From Pigmentibacter ruber (GTDB lineage Bacteria; Bdellovibrionota_B; Oligoflexia; Silvanigrellales; Silvanigrellaceae), in the NCBI RefSeq assembly GCF_009792895.1, contig NZ_WSSC01000001.1, positions 682,001 to 746,000 on the forward strand: a DNA stretch of 64,000 bases, given 5' to 3'. A program made the position numbers and the translations under genes. Under the pieces are notes generated by a model. That model did not search any database and was not told where the DNA came from. It saw nothing but the letters and a program-made list of their open reading frames with translations. This document shows positions 53,816 through 63,614 of this stretch, piece after piece (position 1 is the stretch's first letter; each line of letters begins with the position of its first letter).

Positions 53816-55684
53816 TTAATTTTCGGCAGATAATAATGAATTATCATTGTTGCTTTCATCAAAAATATGAACAAATTCTTTAGGAGCTTTATCAAAAGGT
53901 ATGACTTGTTTATTTTCTGAAAAGCTAATGCTTTTTCTAGTAAAATCTACAAAATAAGAAGATAAATCTGGTAAAGTAACTTGGGCTTCAGGAATATTAT
54001 CATTTGTTATTACAAAGCCCGTAGTAATTCGTAATCGATTATTTGGAATAGGTTTTAATAAAGAAATACCATCAATTTTTGATACTGGATTAGTATATTC
54101 TAATAAATCAAGAATAGTTGCAAATATATCAGATTGAGCAACAGGGGCATTTTGTTTGTTTAAAATGCTTGTATGATAATTTTTTGGAGGTACAACAAAA
54201 AAAGCATTATGAATAATTTCTTTATCATATCCCTGATTAAATATAATATTTAGATTTTTTTCCTCTGAATTGTTGAGGTTTTTTTCTTCATCTAAATTTT
54301 GATTTTTTGCAGATTTTGTCTTGCTTGTTTGTGTATCAAGAGGAGCGAGTTCAACAGCTTGTCCATGATCAGTAGTATAAAAGATCCAAATATTTGGATC
54401 TTTATTTCTTGCTTCCTCTATCAGTTTATTTAAATATAAATCTGAATAAACAATAGTATTATCGTAGGCATTTGTTCCGTTAGGATTGCTTTCAGGTAAA
54501 AATATTTTGTATTTTTTTTCTGAATGACTACTGTAAGGATAATGACTACCATCCATATGTGCTACGAAAAGAAATGGAGCTTTTATTTCATTTAAATGCG
54601 GTAAAATGCTTTCATTTAAAACTTTTAAATCATCTGCCCCCTTTGAAACGCTCACATTGCTGCTAAAATCTGTTCCTGCTCGATAATAATCAACAATGTT
54701 TTTTCCACTCAATTGGTCAAAGTTTTTCCAACGCAAATCTTGTGAACTTATAAAAGCGGTATGATAGCCGCGCGCTTTTGCATATTCAAAAATAATTGGA
54801 GAAGAATATATTTTTCCTTCAGGGTCTATATTTTGTCTTCCAACAAGCATATATGGAACAGAAATTAAAGTATGGGGGCCAATACTTACAACATTATTAA
54901 AAGGGATTAAGTCTCCTTTTGCAGCAAGCCTATCTAAATTAGGGGTTGTTTTGCGATGATATCCATATAGGCTCATATGACTTTTAGCAACAGATTCACC
55001 TATAATCCAAAGAATATTTGGCATTTTTTTATTCAATACTTCATTTGGAATATTAGGTTTATCTTTTTTTAGTTGCTTAAAATAGAGAGATCTTCCTGTT
55101 TCAGGAATTGCAGCATAAAATGCAGAAGTAGCATTTTGATATTCTAAAATAAGATACCAATTCATTCCGCATAGTATTGAAAGAGAAATTGCAAAAACAA
55201 CGGCTATACTATTTATTAAATAATTAAATTTATATATTTTTAAATTATTATTTAATAAAAAAATAATTATTAAAGAAAACAATGTGAAGTATATAATTTT
55301 AATAAAATTTATATTTTCAAAACCTAATTGAAAAGAAAGAGCTGGATTACTAAAAAAGAATCTTATACCATAAGCACTTAATGGAGTATTATAAAAAGAA
55401 AAATGAATAGTTTGAATTGCAAGTGGTAATAAAAGAATAACAGAACCTAAAACTTTTCCTAATATATTTGTTTTGGACAGACTTCTACAAATGAATATAA
55501 GTGATATTAAAATTATGACACTAAGTAAATAATTTACAAAATATCGACCACCAAAAATATTGAAAATAAATACTAGAGGACCCTTAAAAATAAAGATATC
55601 GTACAATATAAAAAGAAAGATAATGAGCAAATTATTTTGAATGGGACTTAATTTAGAAATTTTATATTTTAAATTGTGTTGCAT
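53816..55684 (-). CDS. Phosphoethanolamine transferase family protein (EptA/EptC/OpgE-type sulfatase fold)
   Basis: The ATG at 55684 is used; the upstream TTG at 55699 is less likely. The ~622-residue protein has five N-terminal membrane helices followed by a periplasmic sulfatase-fold domain. NILWIIGESVAKSHMSLYGY holds the metal-binding glutamate and a serine/threonine-type nucleophile site, then TTPNLDRLAAKGDLI; FVAHMDGSHYPY and WIFYTTDHGQ supply further metal ligands. It transfers phosphoethanolamine from phosphatidylethanolamine to lipid A, heptose or another surface glycan. A ~25-residue Asn/Glu/Lys-rich insertion (about position 460) is unusual. The acceptor is unknown. Confidence 0.88.
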   Translation of the reverse strand: MQHNLKYKISKLSPIQNNLLIIFLFILYDIFIFKGPLVFIFNIFGGRYFVNYLLSVIILISLIFICRSLSKTNILGKVLGSVILLLPLAIQTIHFSFYNTPLSAYGIRFFFSNPALSFQLGFENINFIKIIYFTLFSLIIIFLLNNNLKIYKFNYLINSIAVVFAISLSILCGMNWYLILEYQNATSAFYAAIPETGRSLYFKQLKKDKPNIPNEVLNKKMPNILWIIGESVAKSHMSLYGYHRKTTPNLDRLAAKGDLIPFNNVVSIGPHTLISVPYMLVGRQNIDPEGKIYSSPIIFEYAKARGYHTAFISSQDLRWKNFDQLSGKNIVDYYRAGTDFSSNVSVSKGADDLKVLNESILPHLNEIKAPFLFVAHMDGSHYPYSSHSEKKYKIFLPESNPNGTNAYDNTIVYSDLYLNKLIEEARNKDPNIWIFYTTDHGQAVELAPLDTQTSKTKSAKNQNLDEEKNLNNSEEKNLNIIFNQGYDKEIIHNAFFVVPPKNYHTSILNKQNAPVAQSDIFATILDLLEYTNPVSKIDGISLLKPIPNNRLRITTGFVITNDNIPEAQVTLPDLSSYFVDFTRKSISFSENKQVIPFDKAPKEFVHIFDESNNDNSLLSAEN

Positions 55685-55705
55685 TTTTGTTTTAGCCAAA
55701 AAAAA

Positions 55706-55740
55706 TAAAAGTGATTTCAGTAGTTGAAATCACTTTTATA
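55706..55740 (-). terminator. Terminator after rpsR
   Basis: AAAAGTGATTTCA and TGAAATCACTTTT pair in a 13-bp stem around GTAGT. On the minus strand TTTTATTTTTTTT follows, a strong Rho-independent terminator just past the rpsR stop. Confidence 0.9.
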
Positions 55741-55758
55741 AAGGTAGATTAGAAGCAA

Positions 55759-56004
55759 TTATCTCGCGTCACTGCCTTGGCCATAGCTTAGTATAGCCAT
55801 AGTACGTGCTCTTTTTACTGCAAGTGTTAATGCTCTTTGTTGTTGAGCACTTGCACCGCTGATGCGACGAGGTACAATTTTTCCGTGTTCTGTTACGAAA
55901 CGGCGTAGCAACTGAGTGTCTTTATAATCAAATGTAATTTGTGGATCAAGCGTACGCTTTGGTCTAGAATAGCGACGTTTTTTCTTTACTGTGGATACTG
56001 CCAT
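55759..56004 (-). CDS. rpsR: 30S ribosomal protein S18
   Basis: The ATG at 56004 has AGGAG 8 bp upstream; the more upstream in-frame starts lack one. The 81-residue product reads [20 protein letters not shown], then [20 protein letters not shown] and [11 protein letters not shown], standard S18. It sits alone, without the usual rpsF/rplI neighbours, between mutS and the phosphoethanolamine transferase gene. It has its own GC-richer leader and terminator. Confidence 0.96.
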   Translation of the reverse strand: MAVSTVKKKRRYSRPKRTLDPQITFDYKDTQLLRRFVTEHGKIVPRRISGASAQQQRALTLAVKRARTMAILSYGQGSDAR

Positions 56005-56100
56005 GGAAAAACTCCTAATGAAGTTCAATAACAAATATGCAGGCAGCAGCGTTGGGCTTTTACATACCGACGCAGCGACTCAACAAAACTAAGAATTGAC

Positions 56101-56129
56101 AAATAAGCACAGCTAGCTTCTATCGTCAA
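56101..56129 (-). promoter_or_regulatory. Candidate sigma-70 promoter of rpsR
   Basis: On the minus strand TTGACG (56124-56129) and TTATTT (56101-56106) are separated by 17 bp, about 97 bp before the rpsR ATG. The -35 is good and the -10 weak. A GC-richer leader (about 56035-56095) follows. Confidence 0.4.
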
Positions 56130-56130
56130 G

Positions 56131-59088
56131 TTAAAAGAGAGTTTGTTCCGGCAGACGTGAGACTTCTTTGCTTTTTTTTCCATTGTGATTTTGCTTCAAA
56201 AGGTTTTTTAAGTACTCTTTTCCTGCAATTAAAGACTTAGTCCCCTCATTTTTTTCAATAATTTCTTTTAGTTGATATAGAAGAAAAAGTGAATCTTTCG
56301 GAGTTATCTCATTAATATCTATTTTTTTAATGATTTCAGTGATATATGTGGCATTGGAAGGTTGTTCTAATTCACCACTTGTTAATTCCTGTTCTTTTAT
56401 TGAATTATCTGGAGTTTCAACTGACTTAGGAGACTTATTTTGAATTTCAAATTGCGAGGATGAATTTTCATTTGTTTTCTCCAAGCTATTAAGAACTTTT
56501 TCTGCTCTTGAGATAACAGTTTGGGGTAAGCCAGCTAAAGCGGCAACATGGATACCATAGCTTTTTCCTGCTCTTCCTTGCAGATAACGTCTTGTAAATA
56601 TTATTTTATTTTCTTCAATTAATTCAGAAACTTCCATGAACATTGATTGTATATTAGGCTTTTCTTTTGTGACTTCATAAAGTTCGTGATAGTGAGTAGA
56701 GAATAAAGTTCTTGCTCTTACAGTATCATGCAAATATTCTAAAATAGACCAAGCAAGTGATAGCCCATCAAAAGTTGATGTTCCACGCCCAATTTCATCT
56801 AATAGAAGTAAACTTTTAGGTGTGGCAAATTTCAACATATTTGCCGTTTCTAGCATTTCAACCATAAACGTAGATTGATTTTTTAATGCATGGTCTGCTG
56901 AACCTATCCGGGTAAAAATTCTATCAACAATTCCTATTATTGCTTCTGTAGCTGGAACAAAGCAGCCCATTTGACACAAAACTTGGGTTAGAGCAACTTG
57001 TCGCATTAAAGTACTTTTTCCAGCCATATTGGGGCCAGTTATAAGATGTAATAGGGGTTGGGTTTGATCATTTTCACTTAATTTCTCTCCCAAGAAAATA
57101 TCATTTGAGATGAAGGGTTCTGCTGAAGATGAATTTTGTGCTAATATTGGGTGAGAGCTATTTTTTAGATAAATATAATTTTCAGAAGATATTATTGGTT
57201 TACACCATTGATAAGTGTTCGCTAATTTTGCAAAATTTAAGCAAAGATCTATTTCTGCGATAATTGCTGCTGTTTGTGTTAATTCAGAAGAGTATTCTAA
57301 GCATTTTTTGCGTATATCTTCAAATAAATCTTTTTCTAAAATAATTCTTTTTTCACCAGCACTAAGGGCTTGTTCTTCCAGTTCTTTTAGTTCAGGTGTA
57401 ATATATCTTTCACAATTTGTCAAGGTTTGTTTTCGTATAAAATGTTTTGGTGCCTGCGCTGTTTTTCCTTTTGAAATCTCAAAATAATATCCAAAAGCTC
57501 CTGTATAGCCAATTTTTAGAGTTTGAATTTGGGAAGATTCTTTTTCTTTTTTTTCAAGTTCTTCTAACATATTATTAAAATTAATTGTCAAATTAATAGC
57601 TTTATCTAATTCATTTGAATATCCAAGCTTAAAAATGTCTCCTCCTTTGCCTAAAATACTTGAGGGCTCTGGTACAAATGCTTTCTCTAATAAGTTAGTC
57701 AAAGGATATAATGATTTTAATAAATTATCATTAGAAAAAATCTTCCCAAGAAATTTTAAATTACTTTTTTTTGCTAAAAGCATATGTAGATCTGGTAATA
57801 TTTGCAGAGTATGGCGCAACCAAGCTAAACCTTTAGGGTCTATATTTTTTTGTGCAATTTTGGCTAATAAGCGTTCTATATCTGCGGTCTGTCTTAATAT
57901 TTCTGTTAAATCGTGTATTAAATTTTCTGTTTCTAATATTTCGCTGACTTTATCCAAGGATTCATTAATTTCACTTTCTTTTTTAAAAGGATATTTTAAT
58001 CGTGATAATAATAATCTACTGCCAGAAGCAGTTGTACATTTGTTTAAAAAATGGAATAGACTTCCTTTTTTTTCGCCTGTTGAAGTGTAAAAAAAATCTA
58101 AATGCTTTTTTGTAGCATCGTCAATTATTAAATGATTATTTAATTCGTAAATATTTATGACTTGTATGTTTTTGAGAATATTTTTTTGAGTACTTTTTAA
58201 ATAATGTAAAATAGCTGCTATCGCTTGTAAACTATTTGTTACTGTATTTAAACCAAATCTATTAAAATCACTCTTTTGGAAAAATTCAGAAAATAAATCT
58301 AGACAGCTTTCATTTGATTTAATTAACCATGACTCTATAAAATTAATTGAAATTTGGTTTTTTAATTGCAATGATTTTTGAATTTTATGAATTACTTCTT
58401 TGAGTGCTTGTGGAATTAATATTTCTTTGGGAGAAATAGTTGCGATTTCTTCTGCTAAAAGAAGAAAATCCAAATTATGTGTTACTTTAAATTCTCCGGT
58501 AGAAACATCTATATACGCTAAAGTATATTTTTTTTTGCTTTCAAGAATACTCGCTAAATAGCATCCAAATTTTGTATCGCTATTTAAATCATCATCATCT
58601 AAATCCCCTGGAACGGCTGGAGTTGCAATGCGCGTAATTTCTCTTTTAACAATTCCTTTTGCTTGTCTTGGATCTTCGACTTGATCGCAAACTGCGACTT
58701 TAAAACCAGCAGCAACGCATTTTTTTAAAGCATTTCTATAACCAACTACAGGTACCCCTGCCATTGGAACAGGATTTTCACTACTTTTATCCCGAGAAGT
58801 TAATGTTAAAGAGCATAAATCTGAAGCTATAATTGCATCGATACCAAACAATTCATAAAAATCCCCCATCCGAAAAAATAATAAAGCATCGGGAAATTCA
58901 TCTTTCGCAGCTTTAAATTGTTTCATCATGGGAGAATCTAATTGTTTAATGGCAATACCAGAACAATGTTCGCTACTCAAACGCTCTAAAGCAGGTTTCA
59001 AATGGGGAGGAAATTCTTTGCCAATTGCTTGCCATTGTGAAAGAAGAAGGTGTTGTTTTTGAAAGTCGTTGCTAGTTTGTTCGGTCAT
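56131..59088 (-). CDS. mutS: DNA mismatch repair protein MutS
   Basis: A 985-residue mismatch-recognition ATPase, longer than the usual ~855. An N-terminal extension of about 50 residues precedes the mismatch-binding domain, whose F-x-E motif lies in FRMGDFYELFG. The ATPase has GPNMAGKSTLMRQ, then LLLLDEIGRGTSTFDGLSLA and STHYHELYEVT. A C-terminal tail (about 860-985) is rich in Glu, Ser and Asn. With MutL (not in the window) it starts strand-directed repair. It lies 70 bp from the typA terminator region. Confidence 0.96.
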   Translation of the reverse strand: MTEQTSNDFQKQHLLLSQWQAIGKEFPPHLKPALERLSSEHCSGIAIKQLDSPMMKQFKAAKDEFPDALLFFRMGDFYELFGIDAIIASDLCSLTLTSRDKSSENPVPMAGVPVVGYRNALKKCVAAGFKVAVCDQVEDPRQAKGIVKREITRIATPAVPGDLDDDDLNSDTKFGCYLASILESKKKYTLAYIDVSTGEFKVTHNLDFLLLAEEIATISPKEILIPQALKEVIHKIQKSLQLKNQISINFIESWLIKSNESCLDLFSEFFQKSDFNRFGLNTVTNSLQAIAAILHYLKSTQKNILKNIQVINIYELNNHLIIDDATKKHLDFFYTSTGEKKGSLFHFLNKCTTASGSRLLLSRLKYPFKKESEINESLDKVSEILETENLIHDLTEILRQTADIERLLAKIAQKNIDPKGLAWLRHTLQILPDLHMLLAKKSNLKFLGKIFSNDNLLKSLYPLTNLLEKAFVPEPSSILGKGGDIFKLGYSNELDKAINLTINFNNMLEELEKKEKESSQIQTLKIGYTGAFGYYFEISKGKTAQAPKHFIRKQTLTNCERYITPELKELEEQALSAGEKRIILEKDLFEDIRKKCLEYSSELTQTAAIIAEIDLCLNFAKLANTYQWCKPIISSENYIYLKNSSHPILAQNSSSAEPFISNDIFLGEKLSENDQTQPLLHLITGPNMAGKSTLMRQVALTQVLCQMGCFVPATEAIIGIVDRIFTRIGSADHALKNQSTFMVEMLETANMLKFATPKSLLLLDEIGRGTSTFDGLSLAWSILEYLHDTVRARTLFSTHYHELYEVTKEKPNIQSMFMEVSELIEENKIIFTRRYLQGRAGKSYGIHVAALAGLPQTVISRAEKVLNSLEKTNENSSSQFEIQNKSPKSVETPDNSIKEQELTSGELEQPSNATYITEIIKKIDINEITPKDSLFLLYQLKEIIEKNEGTKSLIAGKEYLKNLLKQNHNGKKSKEVSRLPEQTLF

Positions 59089-59141
59089 TTACTTGCCCTT
59101 TTCGAACTGAAAATACGATAGAGCAAAACTATAAGATATAA

Positions 59142-59172
59142 AAAAATCAGAGTAAAACTTACTCTGATTTTT
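59142..59172 (-). terminator. Terminator overlapping the 3' end of typA
   Basis: AAAAATCAGAGTAA (59142-59155) and TTACTCTGATTTTT (59159-59172) form a perfect 14-bp stem with a 3-nt loop, and a T-run follows on the minus strand. The upstream arm lies inside the typA coding end, including its stop codon. Confidence 0.9.
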
Positions 59173-60988
59173 CTCTTCTGGAAACGCTACGTTGATTCGC
59201 CGCTAAAATTCGCTTTCTAATGCGAATGTTTTTTGGTGTGATTTCAATCCAGTCATCATCTTCAATCCAATCTAGCGTAGTTTCTAGGCTAGGTTTGGTT
59301 ATTGGAGACAATTTTGTAGAGTCATCAGATCCAGCAGCACGCATATTTGTAAGTTTTTTCTCTCTAACAGGATTTACATCTAAGTTAGAGTCACGGCTGT
59401 GCTCTCCAATAACCATACCTTCGTAAACTTCTTCTCCGGAACTTACAAAAAGACGACCTCTTTCTTCAAGTCCAAATAAAGCATATTCAGTAGTTTTGCC
59501 TGAACGATCAGAGATAAGTGCACCATTTACTCTAGATAAAAAGTTTCCACGGCTTGTTTCCCAGCCCTCAAAGTAACTGGACATAAGACCTTCACCTTTA
59601 GTATCAGTTAAGAAGGTGCTCCTGTATCCAAGAAGTCCGCGAGTAGGAATGCTAAATTCAATTCTTGTTCTACCGTTGTTAAATGCTTGCATATTTTCTA
59701 AACGACCTTTGCGAATAGAAAGTTTTTCAGTAACAGCCCCAACACTGTTATCAGGAACGTCTAAAACAACTCTTTCAACAGGCTCTAATTCTACTCCACC
59801 TTCCATTTTAGTTATTACTTTAGGACGGCCAACCATACATTCGCCTCCAGAACGACGGAGATTTTCCATCACAATGGCAATTTGAAGTTCGCCTCTCGCT
59901 TTTAATATGAAAACTTCAGGTGAATTTGTATTTTCAATTTTTAAAGCAACGTTATTCATTGCTTCTTTATATAAAAATTCAGAAAGTTTGTTACTTGTTA
60001 GATAAGTTCCTTCTCTACCTGCCATTGGTGAAGTGTTTACACTCACTTCAACACCCACAGTTGGTGGGTCAACTTCAATTCTTGGTAAAGCTTCAGGATT
60101 AGAAGCGTCTGCAATAGTGTCACCAATTGCTAAATCATTTAAGCCAGTTGCGACTATGGCAATATCTCCAGCTGAAACTGAGTCAACATCAACTTGTTCT
60201 AGGCCTCTATAAGCTCTTACTTTGATTACTTTAGCTTGTTGGTTTTTACCTTCTTTATTAATCAAAACAATACTTTGATTTGCTTGAAGAGAACCTCTTT
60301 CAACTCTCCCAATCGCCAAGCGACCTAAAAAGTTATTGTAACTTAAATTGTTTATTAACATTTGCGCTCCGCCTTCAAGAGAAACCTTTGGCGGTGGAAC
60401 GTGTTCTAAAATGGTATCGAATAAATCTTGTAAGTTTTCTTTTTGAGTGTCTTTTTCTTTACTTGCCCAACCATTTCTGCCAGATGCATACAATATTGGG
60501 AAATCAAGATGATGATCTTCCGAGGATAATTCGAGGAATAAATCTTGAACCATATTAGATACTTCATCTATTCTGGCATCAGGTCTATCTACCTTATTGA
60601 TGATTAAAATCATTTTTAAGTTACGTTGTAAGGCTTTTTGTAAAACGAAACGGGTTTGGGGTAACGGTCCTTCAGCAGCATCGACCAATAAAATTGCGCC
60701 ATCAACCATCATGAGAGTTCTTTCAACTTCTCCACCAAAGTCAGCGTGGCCTGGGGTATCAACAATATTAATGCGCACATCTTTGTACACCATGGAGGCA
60801 TTTTTTGCCGCAATTGTGATTCCACGTTCACGTTCTAGATCCATGCTATCCATGACACGTTCTGCAACGGTTTGATGTGCTGCAAATGTTCCAGATTGTT
60901 GAAGTAATTTATCAACCAATGTTGTCTTTCCATGGTCAACATGGGCGATGATTGCGATGTTACGCAAATTTCCGTTGATCGTTGTCAT
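59159..60988 (-). CDS. typA: Ribosome-associated GTPase TypA/BipA
   Basis: A 609-residue translational GTPase related to EF-G. The G-domain motifs are NIAIIAHVDHGKTTLVDKLL (G1), RGITIAAKNAS (G2), IVDTPGHADFGGEVE (G3) and LIINKVDRPDA (G4). RGLLGYRSTFLTDTKGEG and SSYFEGWETSRG are BipA-specific C-terminal segments. It helps ribosome assembly and the response to cold or stress. The stop lies within a terminator hairpin. Confidence 0.97.
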   Translation of the reverse strand: MTTINGNLRNIAIIAHVDHGKTTLVDKLLQQSGTFAAHQTVAERVMDSMDLERERGITIAAKNASMVYKDVRINIVDTPGHADFGGEVERTLMMVDGAILLVDAAEGPLPQTRFVLQKALQRNLKMILIINKVDRPDARIDEVSNMVQDLFLELSSEDHHLDFPILYASGRNGWASKEKDTQKENLQDLFDTILEHVPPPKVSLEGGAQMLINNLSYNNFLGRLAIGRVERGSLQANQSIVLINKEGKNQQAKVIKVRAYRGLEQVDVDSVSAGDIAIVATGLNDLAIGDTIADASNPEALPRIEVDPPTVGVEVSVNTSPMAGREGTYLTSNKLSEFLYKEAMNNVALKIENTNSPEVFILKARGELQIAIVMENLRRSGGECMVGRPKVITKMEGGVELEPVERVVLDVPDNSVGAVTEKLSIRKGRLENMQAFNNGRTRIEFSIPTRGLLGYRSTFLTDTKGEGLMSSYFEGWETSRGNFLSRVNGALISDRSGKTTEYALFGLEERGRLFVSSGEEVYEGMVIGEHSRDSNLDVNPVREKKLTNMRAAGSDDSTKLSPITKPSLETTLDWIEDDDWIEITPKNIRIRKRILAANQRSVSRREKSE

Positions 60989-61077
60989 ACATAACCTTTC
61001 ATAAAAGAAGCTTGGATCGTTACCAAACCTTTATCCGCTAAGTTGGTATTCATATTTTGTTTAAAAAGCAAATCAAA

Positions 61078-62196
61078 TTATTGTAAGTTATCATAAATGT
61101 GAAGAGTTTCTTTAGCCATTTCTAACCAAGAATATTTCTGAATCCAAGTGAAACCATTTTTGACTATAGCCTGAACCTCTGTTGACTCTGTTTGGAGCCC
61201 AAACTCCATTCCAGCTTGAATTTCGTTTAATTTTAAAGGATCAACGTAAATAGCATTATTTCCCATAATCTCCGGCAGAGATGTTGTATTGCTAACAATA
61301 CTTGGGACGCCGCATGCAGCAGCTTCTATAGGAGGGAGTCCAAATCCTTCATATAAAGAAACATAAATAAAAATTTTGCTTAAACCATATATTATAGGAA
61401 AATCTTCTTCAGCAACATAAGTTAAAGTCTTTATTTGTTTATTACAGTTGTAGTTTTGTTTTAAATCTTCTATTTGTTCTTTAATATTAGTTAAAATAAC
61501 TAAAGGTAAATTAAAGTTTCCTAAGCAGTAACTTTCAAGAACTTTTGCCAAATTTTTGTGAGGTTTGCTATTGCCTAAGGTGAATATATATTTTTCTGGA
61601 AGATCGTATTTTTTTAATACACTAATTATTTTTTCTTGTGAGAAAAAATTTAGTGGTTTAAAATTATTTTGAACTCCATTGTAAATTACATGAATTAATT
61701 CGGGTTTTATTTTAAAGTATTTAATAATTTCTTGTTTTGAGAAATTTGAAACAGTGATAATTGCTTTTGCTTTTTTTAATTTTTTTTGGAGAAAAAATTG
61801 ATAATAAAATCTTTTGATAAAAGAATAATTATTTCCTAAAGCTAAATGATTCATGTCGTGGATTGTGGCAATTAAAGGAACGGTGCTAAGTAACGGAACG
61901 ATAAATTGTGGTGAATGGAAAATATCTGGTTTATATTTTTTTATCACAAAAAATAATTCTATTTGACTTTTTAAAGAAAAAACAGAGTTTTTTAAGATAA
62001 TTAGTTTAAAATTAGAGGGTAATACTTCATCTAGAAATACATTATCATTATTCACTAGTATGAAATAAGTTTTATTATTTCCGGAGGCAATTTTGAATAA
62101 GTTAAATAAAAGTTCTTTGACATGCCTTGCTATACCGTGTTCGGAACCTCTTTTAGCTATTCTGGCATCAATCATAACAACTTGTTTATTTCTCAT
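61078..62196 (-). CDS. GT4-family glycosyltransferase
   Basis: The ATG at 62196 is preceded by AGAGG; an upstream GTG two codons away is also in frame. The 372-residue product is a GT-B fold enzyme. N-terminal [20 protein letters not shown] is followed by the nucleotide-sugar-binding C-terminal domain: [40 protein letters not shown] and [20 protein letters not shown]. The E-x7-E-like segment [10 protein letters not shown] is diagnostic. Sugar donor and acceptor are unknown. It lies 15 bp after the methyltransferase gene in the same direction. Confidence 0.9.
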   Translation of the reverse strand: MRNKQVVMIDARIAKRGSEHGIARHVKELLFNLFKIASGNNKTYFILVNNDNVFLDEVLPSNFKLIILKNSVFSLKSQIELFFVIKKYKPDIFHSPQFIVPLLSTVPLIATIHDMNHLALGNNYSFIKRFYYQFFLQKKLKKAKAIITVSNFSKQEIIKYFKIKPELIHVIYNGVQNNFKPLNFFSQEKIISVLKKYDLPEKYIFTLGNSKPHKNLAKVLESYCLGNFNLPLVILTNIKEQIEDLKQNYNCNKQIKTLTYVAEEDFPIIYGLSKIFIYVSLYEGFGLPPIEAAACGVPSIVSNTTSLPEIMGNNAIYVDPLKLNEIQAGMEFGLQTESTEVQAIVKNGFTWIQKYSWLEMAKETLHIYDNLQ

Positions 62197-62211
62197 TCTC
62201 ACCTCTTTAAA

Positions 62212-63435
62212 TTATAAAACCCTTTTTTGAATAAAGTAACATTTAAGATAATCTGATGAATCTGGTAAAGCAAGACGTGTGTGACAAGGAGATTGTTCTC
62301 CTTTGTGGAGAAAGAGCCAATTCCCATTATCAAATCCCTTTGCGATAGATTCAAGAAATAATTCATCGCTTACATGTCTACTACAACTACATATTACTAA
62401 AATTCCATTATCAGTTAATAATCTTGAAGCCAGCTTTGCTAAACGTGAATATGCTCTTGCAGCTTCAGAAATATGTTTTTTAGCTTTGGCAAAGGCAGGA
62501 GGATCGGCTATTATTAAATCAAATTTTGAATTTTCTTTGTTAAGTTTTTGCAGATGTTCAAATAAATCTCCATGCAATGTTGTTACCAGACAATCTTTTG
62601 AACTATTAAGCAGAATATTCTCTTTTGCTAAATTTAATGCCCACACATCTTGATCAATTAATGTTAAATTTTCTACACCTAATTTGGCTGCTGTAGCACT
62701 CCAAGCCCCTGCATAGCTGCAAATATCTAAACTTTTTTTAATTTTAGTGTGTGGAATTATTTTTTCTAAATATTTTAAATTATTTCTTTGATCTAAAAAT
62801 AATCCAGTTTTTTGAGCTTTATTTAAAAAGAATTTAAGGCTTAAATTAGCAAAATTACAATCTACTTGGAAATTATTAGATATATTTGGCTCTCTAATCC
62901 AACGAGTTCGTTCTGGTAAATTTTCTAATTTTCTTATTTGACCCGTGCTTCTTTCGAATAATGGTAAAGTTGTGAATTTTAGTAGAGCTTCTATTACAAA
63001 GGGAAGTAAAAATTCACCTACAATTGATGAGATTTGAATTACATATACAGTATTATAGAAGTCGATTGCTATTGAAGGGAAAAAATCATTATCTCCATGC
63101 GACACTCTATATGCTTCGTTGCTTGTAAAGTCATAAAGTTTTTTGATAGCTACTATTCTATTCAAATGATTAAAAAAGAATTCAACAAAATGTTCTTTTG
63201 TAATTATATTATTTTGTATATAATTTTGAAAATAATCAGAAAAAAAGCGAACTGAAATTAAACTATTTTTATGATAAATACCATACTTATTTGTTTCTTT
63301 AATACGCACTATAGCAATTTTCTGTTCATTTAATGCTGTATCATCTAAGTGCATAACTTGATTGCTAAAAAGCCAAGGGCTTGTGAAGGATTTTACATTT
63401 ATTCCTTTAGTTTCTAATTCTTGAATAGAAATCAA
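62212..63435 (-). CDS. Class I rRNA methyltransferase, RlmI/RlmK-like
   Basis: A 407-residue cytosolic SAM-dependent methyltransferase. An N-terminal PUA-like region (residues 1-80) is followed by the middle domain ending KAQKTGLFLDQRNNLKYLEK and the Rossmann methyltransferase core: LDICSYAGAWSATAAKLG (motif I) and FDLIIADPPAFAKAKKHISE (motif IV, DPP). ICSCSRHVSDELFLE has the Cys near the C-terminus seen in 5-methylcytosine enzymes. RlmI methylates C1962 of 23S rRNA in E. coli; the exact base here is inferred. Confidence 0.88.
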   Translation of the reverse strand: MISIQELETKGINVKSFTSPWLFSNQVMHLDDTALNEQKIAIVRIKETNKYGIYHKNSLISVRFFSDYFQNYIQNNIITKEHFVEFFFNHLNRIVAIKKLYDFTSNEAYRVSHGDNDFFPSIAIDFYNTVYVIQISSIVGEFLLPFVIEALLKFTTLPLFERSTGQIRKLENLPERTRWIREPNISNNFQVDCNFANLSLKFFLNKAQKTGLFLDQRNNLKYLEKIIPHTKIKKSLDICSYAGAWSATAAKLGVENLTLIDQDVWALNLAKENILLNSSKDCLVTTLHGDLFEHLQKLNKENSKFDLIIADPPAFAKAKKHISEAARAYSRLAKLASRLLTDNGILVICSCSRHVSDELFLESIAKGFDNGNWLFLHKGEQSPCHTRLALPDSSDYLKCYFIQKRVL

Positions 63436-63614
63436 GGGAGACTCCCAATTGCGAAATTATTTATAATTGATGTCCTTTCCATTTACATGGAATAAATGAT
63501 ATAATCCTCTTTATCTTTTTTTGTAAAATATTTGAACAGGAATTTTGCTTGATGTAAATAAGCGCCTGCTTTCTAAAAACAAGAGAAAGCGAGCTTTCAT
63601 TTTTGAGGTGCTTC

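Noticed and set aside
57635-58090. 151-codon plus-strand frame within mutS
   Set aside because: It is antisense to the mutS clamp/lever region, with no start signal or protein-like composition of its own.
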